From Cyanobacteria bacterium QS_4_48_99 (lineage in GTDB: Bacteria > Cyanobacteriota > Cyanobacteriia > Cyanobacteriales > Rubidibacteraceae): DNA of 32,509 bases. Location: the NCBI GenBank assembly GCA_003021505.1, contig PXPT01000051.1, positions 1 to 32,509 on the forward strand. Direction: 5' to 3'. The notes under the pieces are model-generated. The model worked only from the letters and a program-made list of their open reading frames with translations. It was not told where the DNA came from and ran no database searches. Below are positions 9,801-17,644 of the stretch, in pieces. Each line of letters opens with the position of its first letter. Position 1 is the stretch's first letter. Position numbers and translations under genes: made by a program.

Positions 9801-10067
9801 ACTGACCAAGCGGTCGCGCCTCAGCATCACCGCTTCCAGCTTTGGGCTTACGCGCAGGCTTTAGAATCCCCACAGGCTTACATCGCCTATTTACGCCACG
9901 ACTATTTGCACAGCTTTAGCGCTGCTGAGCTGAATGCGGCAGGTGAGGAAGCACCTTCCCTAGTACAAGGCATTGTCAATGGAGATTACTCGGCTGTGCC
10001 ATCCCAGGAAAACTGTTTTTACTGCCCCTACGCCCAAGTTTGCGACTCTTCCTATCAATCCAGATAA
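6891..10067 (+). CDS. AddA-like UvrD/REP helicase fused to RecB-type nuclease
   Basis: This 1,058-residue superfamily 1A helicase-nuclease shows the full motif set. Walker A is AGAGTGKT (19-26), motif Ia VTFTDKAATEL, motif II VDEFQDTN (Asp350, Glu351), motif III GDPKQSIYGFRRAD (from 376) and motif IV LNQSFRTH. Motif V is MTIHSAKGLEWSVV (about 700) and motif VI LYVALTRARDRL (about 770). The C-terminal nuclease has GYLTHIALE, FRGIADIV, WVLDFKTDQ and FQLWAYAQ, so all expected metal-binding and catalytic positions look intact. It also carries Cys859 (YAQCPKRFW) and CFYCPYAQVC (1042, 1045, 1051), an iron-sulfur pattern that classical Bacillus AddA lacks. A single functional ATPase with two nucleases is implied for the pair. 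Function inferred: processing of DNA ends for recombination. Confidence 0.9.
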   Translation: MTPEQQAAAYANGSVAVTAGAGTGKTYMLAERYLYYLREQEVSPLEIVAVTFTDKAATELRSRIRALVAKQLPHRSDFLVELEAAPIGTFHSLARRICSEHPDAGGVPHDFRILDEQEGQLWLADCFKTALAKLPRRLYSRIPYSLMSAALKRLLADPLAAERALRQGTQHWEDLAAQLREQALKALLDHPTWQETWETLQTYAGEAGDRLEEHRQIAVSAMAALAQGEQRQASLEAIDSIKLNVGSKKKWASGALDVVKDTLKRLRALVKKALATGLITIELSSADDQLVQMLPDLREAYHFVSETINAIKRRARVLTFADLEVHALAALNHSHVQFYYQQRYRAFLVDEFQDTNSTQAEFLQLLTHNAQLTIVGDPKQSIYGFRRADVSIFEQFRDRIQSWGGEAVALNQSFRTHHPLLEQINGVFAPVLGELHQELVAHRRDAPASAPHLQVCTVPAVDEVNKPQRQWVEAHYIAQSLKEMLDSQTLVYCKRTDQLRPIRPQDIAILSRTWEPLERYGEALAAAGIPVAPAGGGNLLATREAKDAWALLRFLADPKDDLALVAVLRSPFFAWSDRELFELAGEREYWWQQLQTSEHPEIARAKTILSQLLEKRKAEPPTRLLQLADRLTGYTAVIANLPGAKRREADWRGFRELVRRLEQGGGDLFGVVRRLKRLVEEAVTVPRSPVEAGNAVSLMTIHSAKGLEWSVVVVADLTRSINNRPKTAYFDPEHGAALRWEGESGEMQTPVLYTWLEQQQLQAQRKEALRVLYVALTRARDRLLLTAADEQGGRLEQLRLGWEALGIPIEEIPYETEATLPPAPPLPSLPDSSPPRLLDSVGSGVSELPVTALSEYAQCPKRFWFNYIEAHPGLGEGVATQTQIGYLTHIALENGIPDLDTLARYADNHLKRECLEQALNLAQRFEEVPAFAPFRESTTATEKAVTLRIGQLTFRGIADIVGDGWVLDFKTDQAVAPQHHRFQLWAYAQALESPQAYIAYLRHDYLHSFSAAELNAAGEEAPSLVQGIVNGDYSAVPSQENCFYCPYAQVCDSSYQSR

Positions 10068-10211
10068 CCCAGAAGCTACCGGAAGGAAGTGAGCGCGTGA
10101 GTGCGTGAGAGAGTCACAGATGTCAAACCAAGTTTTTGATCAAATCAGTCAATTTTCCTGCTCACTCCTCACTCCTCACCCTTCACCCTAGAGTCGAAAA
10201 CTACTGACAAT
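10068..10211. other. Convergent spacer with short tandem repeats
   Basis: This is a 144-bp spacer between converging genes. It contains GTGAGCGCGTGAGTGCGTGAG-like words (10089-10110) and a CTCACTCCTCACTCCTCACC run (10161-10180), low-complexity repeats of a kind common in cyanobacterial spacers. No clear intrinsic terminator is visible. Confidence 0.5.
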
Positions 10212-10766
10212 CTAGGAAGTCTCCGAGCGCAACTTGTCAAGATGAGCTAGAACTTCTGCGCTATGAATTGCAGGCTTAACACCGAGAAAAGTTTCTCGTA
10301 ACACTCCCTCTGGATCGATGAGATAGGTATGACGCAAGGCGCGAACACCTAACCAGGAACCATAAGCCTTGCTCACCGAACCATCGGCATCGGCTAACAG
10401 CGGAAATGTCAAGCCTTCTGAATCGCAAAATTCCGCGTGGGAGTTGACATTATCGGCACTCACCCCCAGGATTTGCGCGTTTCTTTCGGTATATTTTGGT
10501 AAGTCTTGCTGAAAGCGGCGAGCCTCCAAGGTGCAGCCCGAGCTGAAATCTTGGGGATAGAAATAGAGAACTACCCACTTGCCCTGATAGTCAGAAAGGG
10601 ATATCTCACCATCGCCAGTGTGAGTGGGCAGGCTAAACTCTGGTGCTGGTTCATCCAACGGGGGCTGCTCGCCACCCATCGCTATGGCAGTGGGAACGAA
10701 GTTGAACCAGGCAAGAAAAGCAAAACAGCTCGCTAGTAGGAGGCTTGAAAAAGTTTGACGAAACAT
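10212..10766 (-). CDS. PrxQ/BCP-type peroxiredoxin with export signal
   Basis: This 184-residue thiol peroxidase has a hydrophobic leader (residues about 7-29) ending in AIA before MGGEQPP. That points to a location in the periplasm or thylakoid lumen. The peroxiredoxin fold starts at PAPEFSLPT. WVVLYFYPQDFSSGCTLEARRF carries the peroxidatic Cys78. The usual resolving cysteine five residues later is Arg83, so this is not the standard 2-Cys PrxQ. Cys114 (HAEFCDSEGLTFPLLAD) could form the disulfide instead, or the enzyme may work with an external thiol. Conserved GVSADNVNSH and LRHTYLIDPEGVL segments support the family. The ATG at 10766 is the natural start. It is convergent with the addA-like gene and divergent from the glycosyltransferase at 11000. 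Confidence 0.9.
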   Translation of the reverse strand: MFRQTFSSLLLASCFAFLAWFNFVPTAIAMGGEQPPLDEPAPEFSLPTHTGDGEISLSDYQGKWVVLYFYPQDFSSGCTLEARRFQQDLPKYTERNAQILGVSADNVNSHAEFCDSEGLTFPLLADADGSVSKAYGSWLGVRALRHTYLIDPEGVLRETFLGVKPAIHSAEVLAHLDKLRSETS

Positions 10767-10999
10767 CTGTGCAAAGAAATCAATACTTTACTTAACACAA
10801 GTTTACAATTTCTTGCTTATTTTAACTGCGATCGCTTCAAACCAGAAATGAGCTCAGATTTAAGTTCTCGTTACCAATCGGGTAAGCTAGCTCTAGCATA
10901 GCTACGCGAGGACTGTCTTCGTCTAATTCCTTGCTTATGAATAAAACTTTATCGTTATATTGATTAAACTAAAATTACTAATTTTCTAGGAGCTAGCTT

Positions 11000-12154
11000 A
11001 TGATTAGCCTCGTTTTATTCCGTCCTGATGTCATTAGCAATGGCACTGCTTTCGAGGCAATGGCTCTCATTTATAAATATCTTCAAAACCATTACGGCTA
11101 TACCTTTACTATCGTCAAGTCAGAAGATAACAGCTACCACGACCCAGCATTCAACATTATTTCTATTCCCAGAAAAAAGTGGCAAGTCAATCCGTATGCC
11201 CTACTGCTCCCAATCCATCGGGGAAATGACAAATACCTAGACAATATTTTGACACAAGCTAACGGTATTCTGACAGTTGACCCCACGATTTACTTTCATA
11301 GCCTGCCAGTTATTCGCAAAGCATCTCAACTCGGAAAACCAGTATGGTTTGACTCTTCCCGAACAGATTTGGGGGGTAGTCAAAGCCTCGGCTGGAAAAT
11401 CAAAAAGCCTATGGTCAAACAAGCCCTTCATCAAACCACAGGAATAATAGTAACAGTGCCCAAATGCATTGAACGCTTCCAAGATTTAGGGTTGCTTGAT
11501 GGTGCGATCGCTTCTAAGTTTACGATTATGGGACACCCTGTTGATACAAAGCAGCTTGCGCCCCAACGAAGACTTTCCGAACAAGACGGAATTCTACGCT
11601 TATTAGTCGCTTCTCGGATGCTCCCAGAAAAAGGTCTACTCTATATCTTAGAAGCGATGAATCCAATTCTGCGAGAACGCAGCGACATACAATTACAATT
11701 ACTAGGCTCTGGTTCCCTAGAACCTTTCCTGAAAAGAGAAGTGGAAGAACAAGGTTTAAATGAAAAAGTAATTTTTCTAGAACCGGTTCCCCATGAAAAA
11801 CTCCCCTCAATTTTAAATGCGGCAGATTTGTTTGTGAATCATGCCATCAATCTTTCTCAGTGGGAAGAATTTTTTGGTTTGCTTAACCTAGAAGCTATGG
11901 CGTGTGGTTTACCATGTGTCCTGTCAAATAGTGGTGGTGTACCCTATGCCATTCGCGAAAAAGATGTCGCCATAATTGTTGAACAGAGGAATATTATCCA
12001 GTTGCGCGAAGCAATTCTCCACTTGCTCAATTCCGAACAGTGGCGACGTGAACTAGGACAAAAAGCTCGTGATTATGTAGAGCGCTACTATGCGCTTCCT
12101 TTGATTGCTGAAAAATATCATCAGATGTTGCAACGAGGAAGAAATTTTTCCTAG
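11000..12154 (+). CDS. Family 4 glycosyltransferase
   Basis: This 384-residue GT-B protein probably transfers a sugar from a nucleotide donor to a surface glycan intermediate. The C-terminal donor domain is clear. LRLLVASRMLPEKGLLYILEAM opens it, QLQLLGSGSLEPFLKREVEE follows, and EEFFGLLNLEAMACGLPCVLSNSGGVPYAI holds the E-x7-E donor-site motif. The N-terminal acceptor domain is more divergent (LVLFRPDVISNGTAFEAM). No signal peptide or membrane helix is evident. A good AGGAG lies 8 nt before the ATG. About 150 bp separates it from the next two family-4 genes on the same strand, so co-transcription is possible but unproven. Sugar and acceptor are unknown. Confidence 0.88.
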   Translation: MISLVLFRPDVISNGTAFEAMALIYKYLQNHYGYTFTIVKSEDNSYHDPAFNIISIPRKKWQVNPYALLLPIHRGNDKYLDNILTQANGILTVDPTIYFHSLPVIRKASQLGKPVWFDSSRTDLGGSQSLGWKIKKPMVKQALHQTTGIIVTVPKCIERFQDLGLLDGAIASKFTIMGHPVDTKQLAPQRRLSEQDGILRLLVASRMLPEKGLLYILEAMNPILRERSDIQLQLLGSGSLEPFLKREVEEQGLNEKVIFLEPVPHEKLPSILNAADLFVNHAINLSQWEEFFGLLNLEAMACGLPCVLSNSGGVPYAIREKDVAIIVEQRNIIQLREAILHLLNSEQWRRELGQKARDYVERYYALPLIAEKYHQMLQRGRNFS

Positions 12155-12311
12155 CCTACGATGATTTTCAAAATTTTCGCGTTGATTTCCAAATCTACGA
12201 GTTTTTGCTGAGTTCACTGGCGAAATGATCGCATACCATTTAACTTAAAAATGCGGCTAATTTTTCCACTATAGGGAAAGGAATGGGCACGCAAGAGTTA
12301 TTTAGATTTAA

Positions 12312-13613
12312 ATGAAAGTTTTACATCTCAGCACTTCCGATTTAGAAGGTGGAGCTGCCCGTGCAGCTTATCGACTGCATGAAGGTTTACAGGAAATTAA
12401 TCTGTCTTCCCAGATGCTAGTGCGAGCTAAGTCTAGTTGCGATCGCACAGTAATTGCTGAGAAGTCTTTAAAAAGCAAGCTAGGACCAATCCTGTCAAAT
12501 TTACCATTACGGTCTTACCCCAAGCGCGATCGCACTTTGTTCTCATTGCAATGGTCTTGGGATGCGATTGCCCCCAGGGTGGCTCAACTCAATCCAGACG
12601 TGCTCAATCTACATTGGGTTAGCAATGGCTACCTCCAGATTGAAACCCTAGCAAAGCTTAATAAGCCCTTAGTTTGGACTCTCCAGGATATGTGGGCTTT
12701 TACTGGGGGATGTCACTACAGCCAAGATTGTGATCGCTACACCGATTCTTGTGGCAAGTGCCCGCAACTGCACAGCAATAAAAACCGAGATCTCTCGCGT
12801 CAGGTGTGGCGGCGCAAAACCAGAGCTTGGAAAAACCTAAATCTCACCATTGTTGCTCCCAGTTCGTGGATGGCTAAGTGTGCCCATTCCAGTTCGCTAT
12901 TTCGCTCGCGACCGATAGAGGTGATTCCTTTTGGCTTGGACACCGAAAAGTACAAACCCGTCAACCCCAGCATAGCGCGAGACCTACTTAATTTGCCTCA
13001 AGATAAGCAGCTTGTGTTATTCGGGGCGCTGGCTGCCACCTCAGATCGAAGAAAAGGATTTGATCTGTTGTTGCCTGCTTTGCAAAAGCTGGGTGAGTCG
13101 GGATGGCAAGATAGGTTCGAGATAGCAGTTTTTGGTGCATCTCAACCAGAAAATCCCGTTGAATTAGGCATGAGGACACATTACCTCGGTCACTTCCAAG
13201 ATGACCTTATGCTCGCCCTCGCCTATTCTGCCGCCGATGTCATGATTGTGCCATCGATACAGGAGTCGTTTGGGCAGACTGCCTCGGAGGCGATGGCTTG
13301 TGGTACGCCAGTTGTCGCCTTCGATGCCACTGGCTTAAGCGATATTGTCGATCATCAGCAAAACGGCTATCTGGCTAAACCTTTTGAGGTTGAGGATTTG
13401 GCTCGAGGGATTACCAGGGTGCTAGAAGATAGTAGTCGCCACCAAAAACTATCTACTCTTGCCCGTGAGAAAGCCGAGCGAGAATTCACCCTAGAACGTC
13501 AGGCACGTCGCTACCAGTCTGTTTATGCTGATATTTTAGAGCGGTGTAACGCCAGGGACTCACCAACTTGGCTTCAGGGCCGCTCTAACTTAGTCGAGAC
13601 TCCCACCCGATGA
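12312..13613 (+). CDS. Family 4 glycosyltransferase, tandem paralogue 1 (HDMW motif reads QDMW)
   Basis: This 433-residue GT-B protein is strikingly similar to the next gene along its whole length. It begins MKVLHLSTSDLEGGAARAAY, the typical N-terminal nucleotide-fold entry. It contains the cysteine-rich GGCHYSQDCDRYTDSCGKCPQ segment (about 129-149), possibly a metal or disulfide-stabilised loop. The donor site QESFGQTASEAMACGTPVV carries the E-x7-E pair. At residue 125 the codon is CAG (Gln) in WTLQDMW, whereas the sister protein has CAT (His) in WTLHDMW. In GT4 enzymes the corresponding His is usually important for catalysis, so this copy may have altered activity. No good Shine-Dalgarno precedes the ATG. 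The C-terminal tail after about residue 412 is unrelated to the sister's. Confidence 0.88.
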   Translation: MKVLHLSTSDLEGGAARAAYRLHEGLQEINLSSQMLVRAKSSCDRTVIAEKSLKSKLGPILSNLPLRSYPKRDRTLFSLQWSWDAIAPRVAQLNPDVLNLHWVSNGYLQIETLAKLNKPLVWTLQDMWAFTGGCHYSQDCDRYTDSCGKCPQLHSNKNRDLSRQVWRRKTRAWKNLNLTIVAPSSWMAKCAHSSSLFRSRPIEVIPFGLDTEKYKPVNPSIARDLLNLPQDKQLVLFGALAATSDRRKGFDLLLPALQKLGESGWQDRFEIAVFGASQPENPVELGMRTHYLGHFQDDLMLALAYSAADVMIVPSIQESFGQTASEAMACGTPVVAFDATGLSDIVDHQQNGYLAKPFEVEDLARGITRVLEDSSRHQKLSTLAREKAEREFTLERQARRYQSVYADILERCNARDSPTWLQGRSNLVETPTR

Positions 13614-13668
13614 GGCGCACAGCATTCTGCTATCGAGCATAGAATAAGGCACTGATAACGGAGGCAGA

Positions 13669-14934
13669 ATGAAAACTCTAAGTCTGAGCACTTCTGATAT
13701 TGAGGGTGGAGCTGCCCGTGCAGCTTATCGACTCCATCAAGCGCTACAGCAGATTGATGTATCTTCCCAGATGGTAGTGCGAGCGAAATTTAGCATTGAC
13801 AGAACAGTCATTGCTGAGAAGGGAATCCTAACTAAGCTAGGACCTCCTTTGGGGGGACTACCACTGCGGTTTTATCCAAAGCGTGATCGCACCCTATTTT
13901 CCCCACAATGGTTTCCAGATGCGATCGCACCCAAAGTGAAGCAACTCAATCCCGATCTTGTCCATCTCCACTGGATTTGCAATGGCTACCTACAAATTGA
14001 AACCCTTGCCAAGTTAAAAAGACCCTTAGTCTGGACACTCCATGATATGTGGGCATTTACAGGCGGGTGTCACTATAGCCAGGAGTGCGATCGCTATACC
14101 CACTCTTGCGGGGCTTGTCCTCAACTGAAAAGCAACAGAAATTGGGACTTATCTCGCTTGGTATGGCAACGTAAAGCGAGAGCGTGGAAAGAGCTTAATC
14201 TAACCATTGTCACTCCTAGCTCATGGCTAGCTCAATGCGCTCACTCAAGTGCTCTTTTTAAGGATCTTCCCATAGAGGTGATTCCTCATGGTCTTGATCT
14301 AGAAAAGTATAAACCCATCGAGCCACAGACAGCCCGAAAGCTACTGAATTTGCCTCAAAATAAGCAACTCATCCTTTTTGGGGCATCACCAGGTACAACA
14401 GGCGATTCTAGGAAGGGATTTCATCTCCTTCAACCAGCTATACAAAATCTCAGCAACTCGGAATGGCAGAACCAAATTGAGCTAGTTGTTTTCGGTGCAT
14501 CCCCACCTGAAAAACCAGTAGATTTAGGTTTTAGAACCCACCACCTTGGGCAATTTTATGATTACATTTCGCTTGCGCTTGTCTATTCCGCTGCTGATGT
14601 CATGGTTGTACCATCAATGCAAGAGGCATTTGGACAGACAGCTTCTGAGGCGCTAGCTTGTGGCACGCCAGTTGTCGCTTTCAATGCCACCGGCTTAACT
14701 GATATTGTCGATCATCGGCAGAACGGCTATCTAGCTAAGCCTTTTGAAGTTGAAGATTTGGCTCAGGGAATTGTCTGGGTGCTAGAAAACAAAGAGCGGC
14801 ATGAAAAACTGCGTATGTTTGCCCGCGAGAAAGCAGAGCGAGAGTTTAGCCTAGAACTCCAGGCACGCCGATACTTGTCCCTTTTTACCAAAATTTTAGA
14901 AGGAGGCGATCGCCAATTTTCAAAAATGGATTAG
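13669..14934 (+). CDS. Family 4 glycosyltransferase, tandem paralogue 2
   Basis: This 421-residue protein is the duplicate of the preceding gene, 55 bp downstream. It shares MKxLxLSTSDxEGGAARAAY, LPLRxYPKRDRTLFS, the cysteine-rich GGCHYSQECDRYTHSCGACPQ loop, and QEAFGQTASEALACGTPVV with the E-x7-E donor motif. Here the WTLHDMW motif is intact (His125). A GGAGG lies a few bases before the ATG at 13669, a better ribosome site than its sister has. A 29-bp stretch near the 5' end (13705-13733) is identical to 12348-12376, which suggests recent duplication or gene conversion. Function: sugar transfer in surface-glycan assembly; donor and acceptor unknown. Confidence 0.9.
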   Translation: MKTLSLSTSDIEGGAARAAYRLHQALQQIDVSSQMVVRAKFSIDRTVIAEKGILTKLGPPLGGLPLRFYPKRDRTLFSPQWFPDAIAPKVKQLNPDLVHLHWICNGYLQIETLAKLKRPLVWTLHDMWAFTGGCHYSQECDRYTHSCGACPQLKSNRNWDLSRLVWQRKARAWKELNLTIVTPSSWLAQCAHSSALFKDLPIEVIPHGLDLEKYKPIEPQTARKLLNLPQNKQLILFGASPGTTGDSRKGFHLLQPAIQNLSNSEWQNQIELVVFGASPPEKPVDLGFRTHHLGQFYDYISLALVYSAADVMVVPSMQEAFGQTASEALACGTPVVAFNATGLTDIVDHRQNGYLAKPFEVEDLAQGIVWVLENKERHEKLRMFAREKAEREFSLELQARRYLSLFTKILEGGDRQFSKMD

Positions 14935-15134
14935 CGATTCGGGCGAGAGCGCAAATGAGAGCAAGCGCGGTTAAATACCTATAGTGAAGGCAGACACACG
15001 CCTACGCGGAGAAGTTTTTATTCATCAAACAAATTTAAGATAAGAAATTAGTCGCAATATTCCCGTGTTTCCAACGATTTACCCCGATTAAGGATTATTT
15101 ATAATTCACCAAGCATTGGAAAGGCTGAATCTAT

Positions 15135-16178
15135 ATGCTGAATCAAGCCCCCCCCAAAAGCCCCAAAAGCCGGAACGAGCTCGACCAGGCAAGAAAAGCT
15201 GTTGAGGATCTTTTCCCCCCTAGAGCTGCAATTTTCTGGTCTGACCTCTTGATTTCTGCTGCGCTGGGCTGGAGCGCCTTTGCCTTAGCCTGTATAGCTG
15301 AATCACTCTCAGTGAAGATGGTTGTTGCAACTGTAGTAGCCGCCATCGCCCTTTATCGGGCTTTAATGTTCGTACACGAACTCAGTCACTTGAGAGCAGA
15401 TGCTCCCAGGGGGTTTACTGAGGTTTGGAATCTAATTGTAGGAATTCCCTGCCTCTTCCCCTCCTTTCTTTACGTGGGGGTGCATGCTGATCACCATAAG
15501 CTGTCCACCTATGGCACAGCTCAAGATCCCGAGTATATGCCCTTTGCTGGGGCAAGAGTCGCGATTATGGGTTTTTTGGCTCAAAGTCTTTTGCTGCCAG
15601 CAATTTTCTCGGTGCGGTTTCTGGTGCTAGCACCATTAGGAATCCTATTTCCCCCTCTACACCACTTTCTAGAGCGACGTGTTTCAGCTTTCTCCATGAA
15701 TCCGGCTTACTACCGAAAGGTGTCTGATCAGGTGCGTAGGCACATAATCGTGACTGAGCTGGTGATTCTTGGAATTTGGGCAATTCCCATCGCACTTGCG
15801 GCAGCTGGCATACTTCCCTGGCGCGTTTTTCTAATCTGGTATGGCGTTGTCGGATGTATTAGCTTCATTAACGCCCTGCGAACCCTCGCTGCCCATCGTT
15901 ACCGAAATGACGGTGAGCGTATGGATCGAACCACGCAGTTACTAGACTCCATTGATACGCCTGGAAGGCCCTGGACTATCCTCTGGGCACCAGTTGGTCT
16001 GCGATACCATGCCCTGCACCACTACTTTCCGAGCATTCCTTACCATAATTTGCCCCTTGCTCATCAACGCCTCATACAAGCGTTACCCACTGAATCACCT
16101 TACTGCCAAACAACTAGCCCTAGCCTGTGGCATTCCCTAAGAACACTTTGGCGCAATGACAAAACAATTAAAAATTAA
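15135..16178 (+). CDS. Membrane fatty-acid-desaturase-family di-iron oxygenase
   Basis: This 347-residue integral membrane protein carries the histidine boxes of the desaturase/hydroxylase superfamily. They are HELSH at 81-85, HADHH at 117-121 and HALHH at 292-296, with an extra AAHRY near 253. These bind a di-iron centre that inserts a double bond or hydroxyl into a lipid chain, using O2 and reduced ferredoxin. Hydrophobic segments occur around 36-75, 100-115, 140-175 and 205-245. HKLSTYGTAQDPEY and HHYFPSIPYHNL are family-like. It heads a same-strand run with three GT1 glycosyltransferases and an MFS transporter, so the substrate may be the lipid part of a glycolipid. Position specificity cannot be read from sequence; a carotenoid ring enzyme is a weaker alternative. 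Confidence 0.88.
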   Translation: MLNQAPPKSPKSRNELDQARKAVEDLFPPRAAIFWSDLLISAALGWSAFALACIAESLSVKMVVATVVAAIALYRALMFVHELSHLRADAPRGFTEVWNLIVGIPCLFPSFLYVGVHADHHKLSTYGTAQDPEYMPFAGARVAIMGFLAQSLLLPAIFSVRFLVLAPLGILFPPLHHFLERRVSAFSMNPAYYRKVSDQVRRHIIVTELVILGIWAIPIALAAAGILPWRVFLIWYGVVGCISFINALRTLAAHRYRNDGERMDRTTQLLDSIDTPGRPWTILWAPVGLRYHALHHYFPSIPYHNLPLAHQRLIQALPTESPYCQTTSPSLWHSLRTLWRNDKTIKN

Positions 16179-16183
16179 GGGAG

Positions 16184-16204
16184 GGGCGAGCCGTCGGCTT
16201 GCCC
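16184..16204 (+). terminator. Hairpin just after the desaturase stop
   Basis: GGGCGAGCC (16184-16192) pairs with GGCTTGCCC (16196-16204) through one G-U pair across a 3-nt loop. No clean U-run follows, only AAAATTTTTGCATTTTT about 10 nt on. It may be a weak terminator, an mRNA stabiliser, or a copy of a dispersed cyanobacterial palindrome. Confidence 0.4.
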
Positions 16205-16226
16205 GTACAAAGTGAAAATTTTTGCA

Positions 16227-16278
16227 TTTTTAATGGGTGTATTTAAATAGCGTTTTTAATGGGTGTATTTAAATAGCG
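16227..16278. repeat. Exact 26-bp tandem duplication
   Basis: The unit (core AATGGGTGTATTTAAATAGCG, preceded by five T) occurs twice head to tail at 16227-16252 and 16253-16278 without mismatch. It lies in the spacer before the first GT1 gene and may alter its upstream region. Confidence 0.95.
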
Positions 16279-16345
16279 TTCCTTGCTCCAAGCCTCCAAC
16301 TTCAGGCGGAGACAATGCGTGCATTTTGCATTTTTAATAATTAAA

Positions 16346-17644
16346 TTGCTTCGTGACTCAATCGGTATTATCTGTCCCCCTCTGCCTAGCCATATCGGTT
16401 GCATGGCGGCGTTGGGACGGGAACTACAGCAACGCAACCACCGCGTCACCTTCTTGGGGATTGCAGACATTGAATCTCAAGTGGAAGCTGAAGGTCTGCA
16501 CTTCTGGCAGATTGGTCAATCGGACCACCCACCAGGTTCAGTTTCTCAATTTCGATCGCAAATGGGAAAAATGAGCGGACTATCTGCCATGCGCTTTGCA
16601 TTTAGAACGGTTCAGCTTTCTAATGAGATGATTTGCCGCGATGCCCCAGGCGCTCTTCAAGAGGTAGGTGTAGAACTACTACTAGTTGACCAAGGCGAAC
16701 CCATGGGGGGGACGGTAGCCGAATTCCTGGATATTCCTTTTATTAGTATCTGTTGCGGTTTGCCCATTAATCGGGAAGCGAGCATTCCACCTTATTTTAC
16801 CCCCTGGCAATACCACAATAGCTGGTGGGCGCGATCACGCAATCAATTTGGTTACGCTATTTTCGACACGTTGTCCCGCTCAATTGCCAAGCAAATCACC
16901 CAAAAGCGACAACAATGGAAACTGCCCGCTTATCGCCATCCCGATGATGCCTTTTCTCAGCTTGCTCAGATTAGCCAAATACCCGCCGAATTTGACTTTC
17001 CTCACCGAGCCCTTCCAAAGTGCTTTCACTACACTGGTTCGTTTCGCAAGAGTTCCACACGGTCAGTGCCTTTTCCTTATGAACAACTAACTAACCAGCC
17101 CTTAATCTACGCTTCTATGGGCACAATCCAGAATCGCCAGCAGGAAATTTTCGACTCCATTGCCGCAGCTTGTGAAAAACTAGATGCCCAATTAGTCATT
17201 TCCCTCGGAGGCGGGGGATGCGTAGAAGACTATCAGGGACTCTCCCGAAATCCCTTAATTGTCAAGTATGCGCCTCAAATGGAGCTACTCGCCAAAGCCA
17301 GTTTAATGATTACCCACGCGGGTCTTAACACCATCTTGGAGTGCTTAGGTCATGGAGTGCCGATGGTGGCAATTCCGATTACTGGCGACCAGTTGGGCGT
17401 GGGAGCGCGCCTTGGTTGGACTGGGGCTGGAGAAGTAGTACCCCTATCGCGTTTAAGCGTCCCTAGGCTTCGGGAAGCAGTGCAACAGGTATGGGCAGAA
17501 GATTCCTATCGTCAGAATGCAGCCAAACTGAGAGAATCTATCCATCAGGCGGGTGGTGTAGTGCGAGCTGCTGATCTCGTTGAACAGGTCATCGCCACTG
17601 GGAAACCTGTCCTTGCCAGCAGAACTCAAATTCCGCAGCAATAG
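16346..17644 (+). CDS. GT1-family (CrtX/MGT-like) glycosyltransferase 1, start disturbed
   Basis: This enzyme of about 432 residues belongs to the GT1 group that glucosylates lipids, carotenoids or polyketides from UDP-sugars. The N-terminal catalytic His is in PPLPSHIGCMAALGREL. The donor-site region is YAPQMELLAKASLMITHAG, then LNTILECLGHGVPMVAIPITGDQ, all as expected. The start is odd. A GTG at 16353 followed by ACTCA aligns with the GTGACTCAC start of the next gene, but one base is missing, which puts that GTG out of frame. The readable frame has only TTG candidates, at 16346 (chosen; adds a few residues) and 16283. The stop overlaps the AGGAGG that serves the next gene, 8 nt away, so the two are translationally close. 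Identity as a GT1 is secure; present-day expression is uncertain. Confidence 0.82.
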   Translation: MLRDSIGIICPPLPSHIGCMAALGRELQQRNHRVTFLGIADIESQVEAEGLHFWQIGQSDHPPGSVSQFRSQMGKMSGLSAMRFAFRTVQLSNEMICRDAPGALQEVGVELLLVDQGEPMGGTVAEFLDIPFISICCGLPINREASIPPYFTPWQYHNSWWARSRNQFGYAIFDTLSRSIAKQITQKRQQWKLPAYRHPDDAFSQLAQISQIPAEFDFPHRALPKCFHYTGSFRKSSTRSVPFPYEQLTNQPLIYASMGTIQNRQQEIFDSIAAACEKLDAQLVISLGGGGCVEDYQGLSRNPLIVKYAPQMELLAKASLMITHAGLNTILECLGHGVPMVAIPITGDQLGVGARLGWTGAGEVVPLSRLSVPRLREAVQQVWAEDSYRQNAAKLRESIHQAGGVVRAADLVEQVIATGKPVLASRTQIPQQ

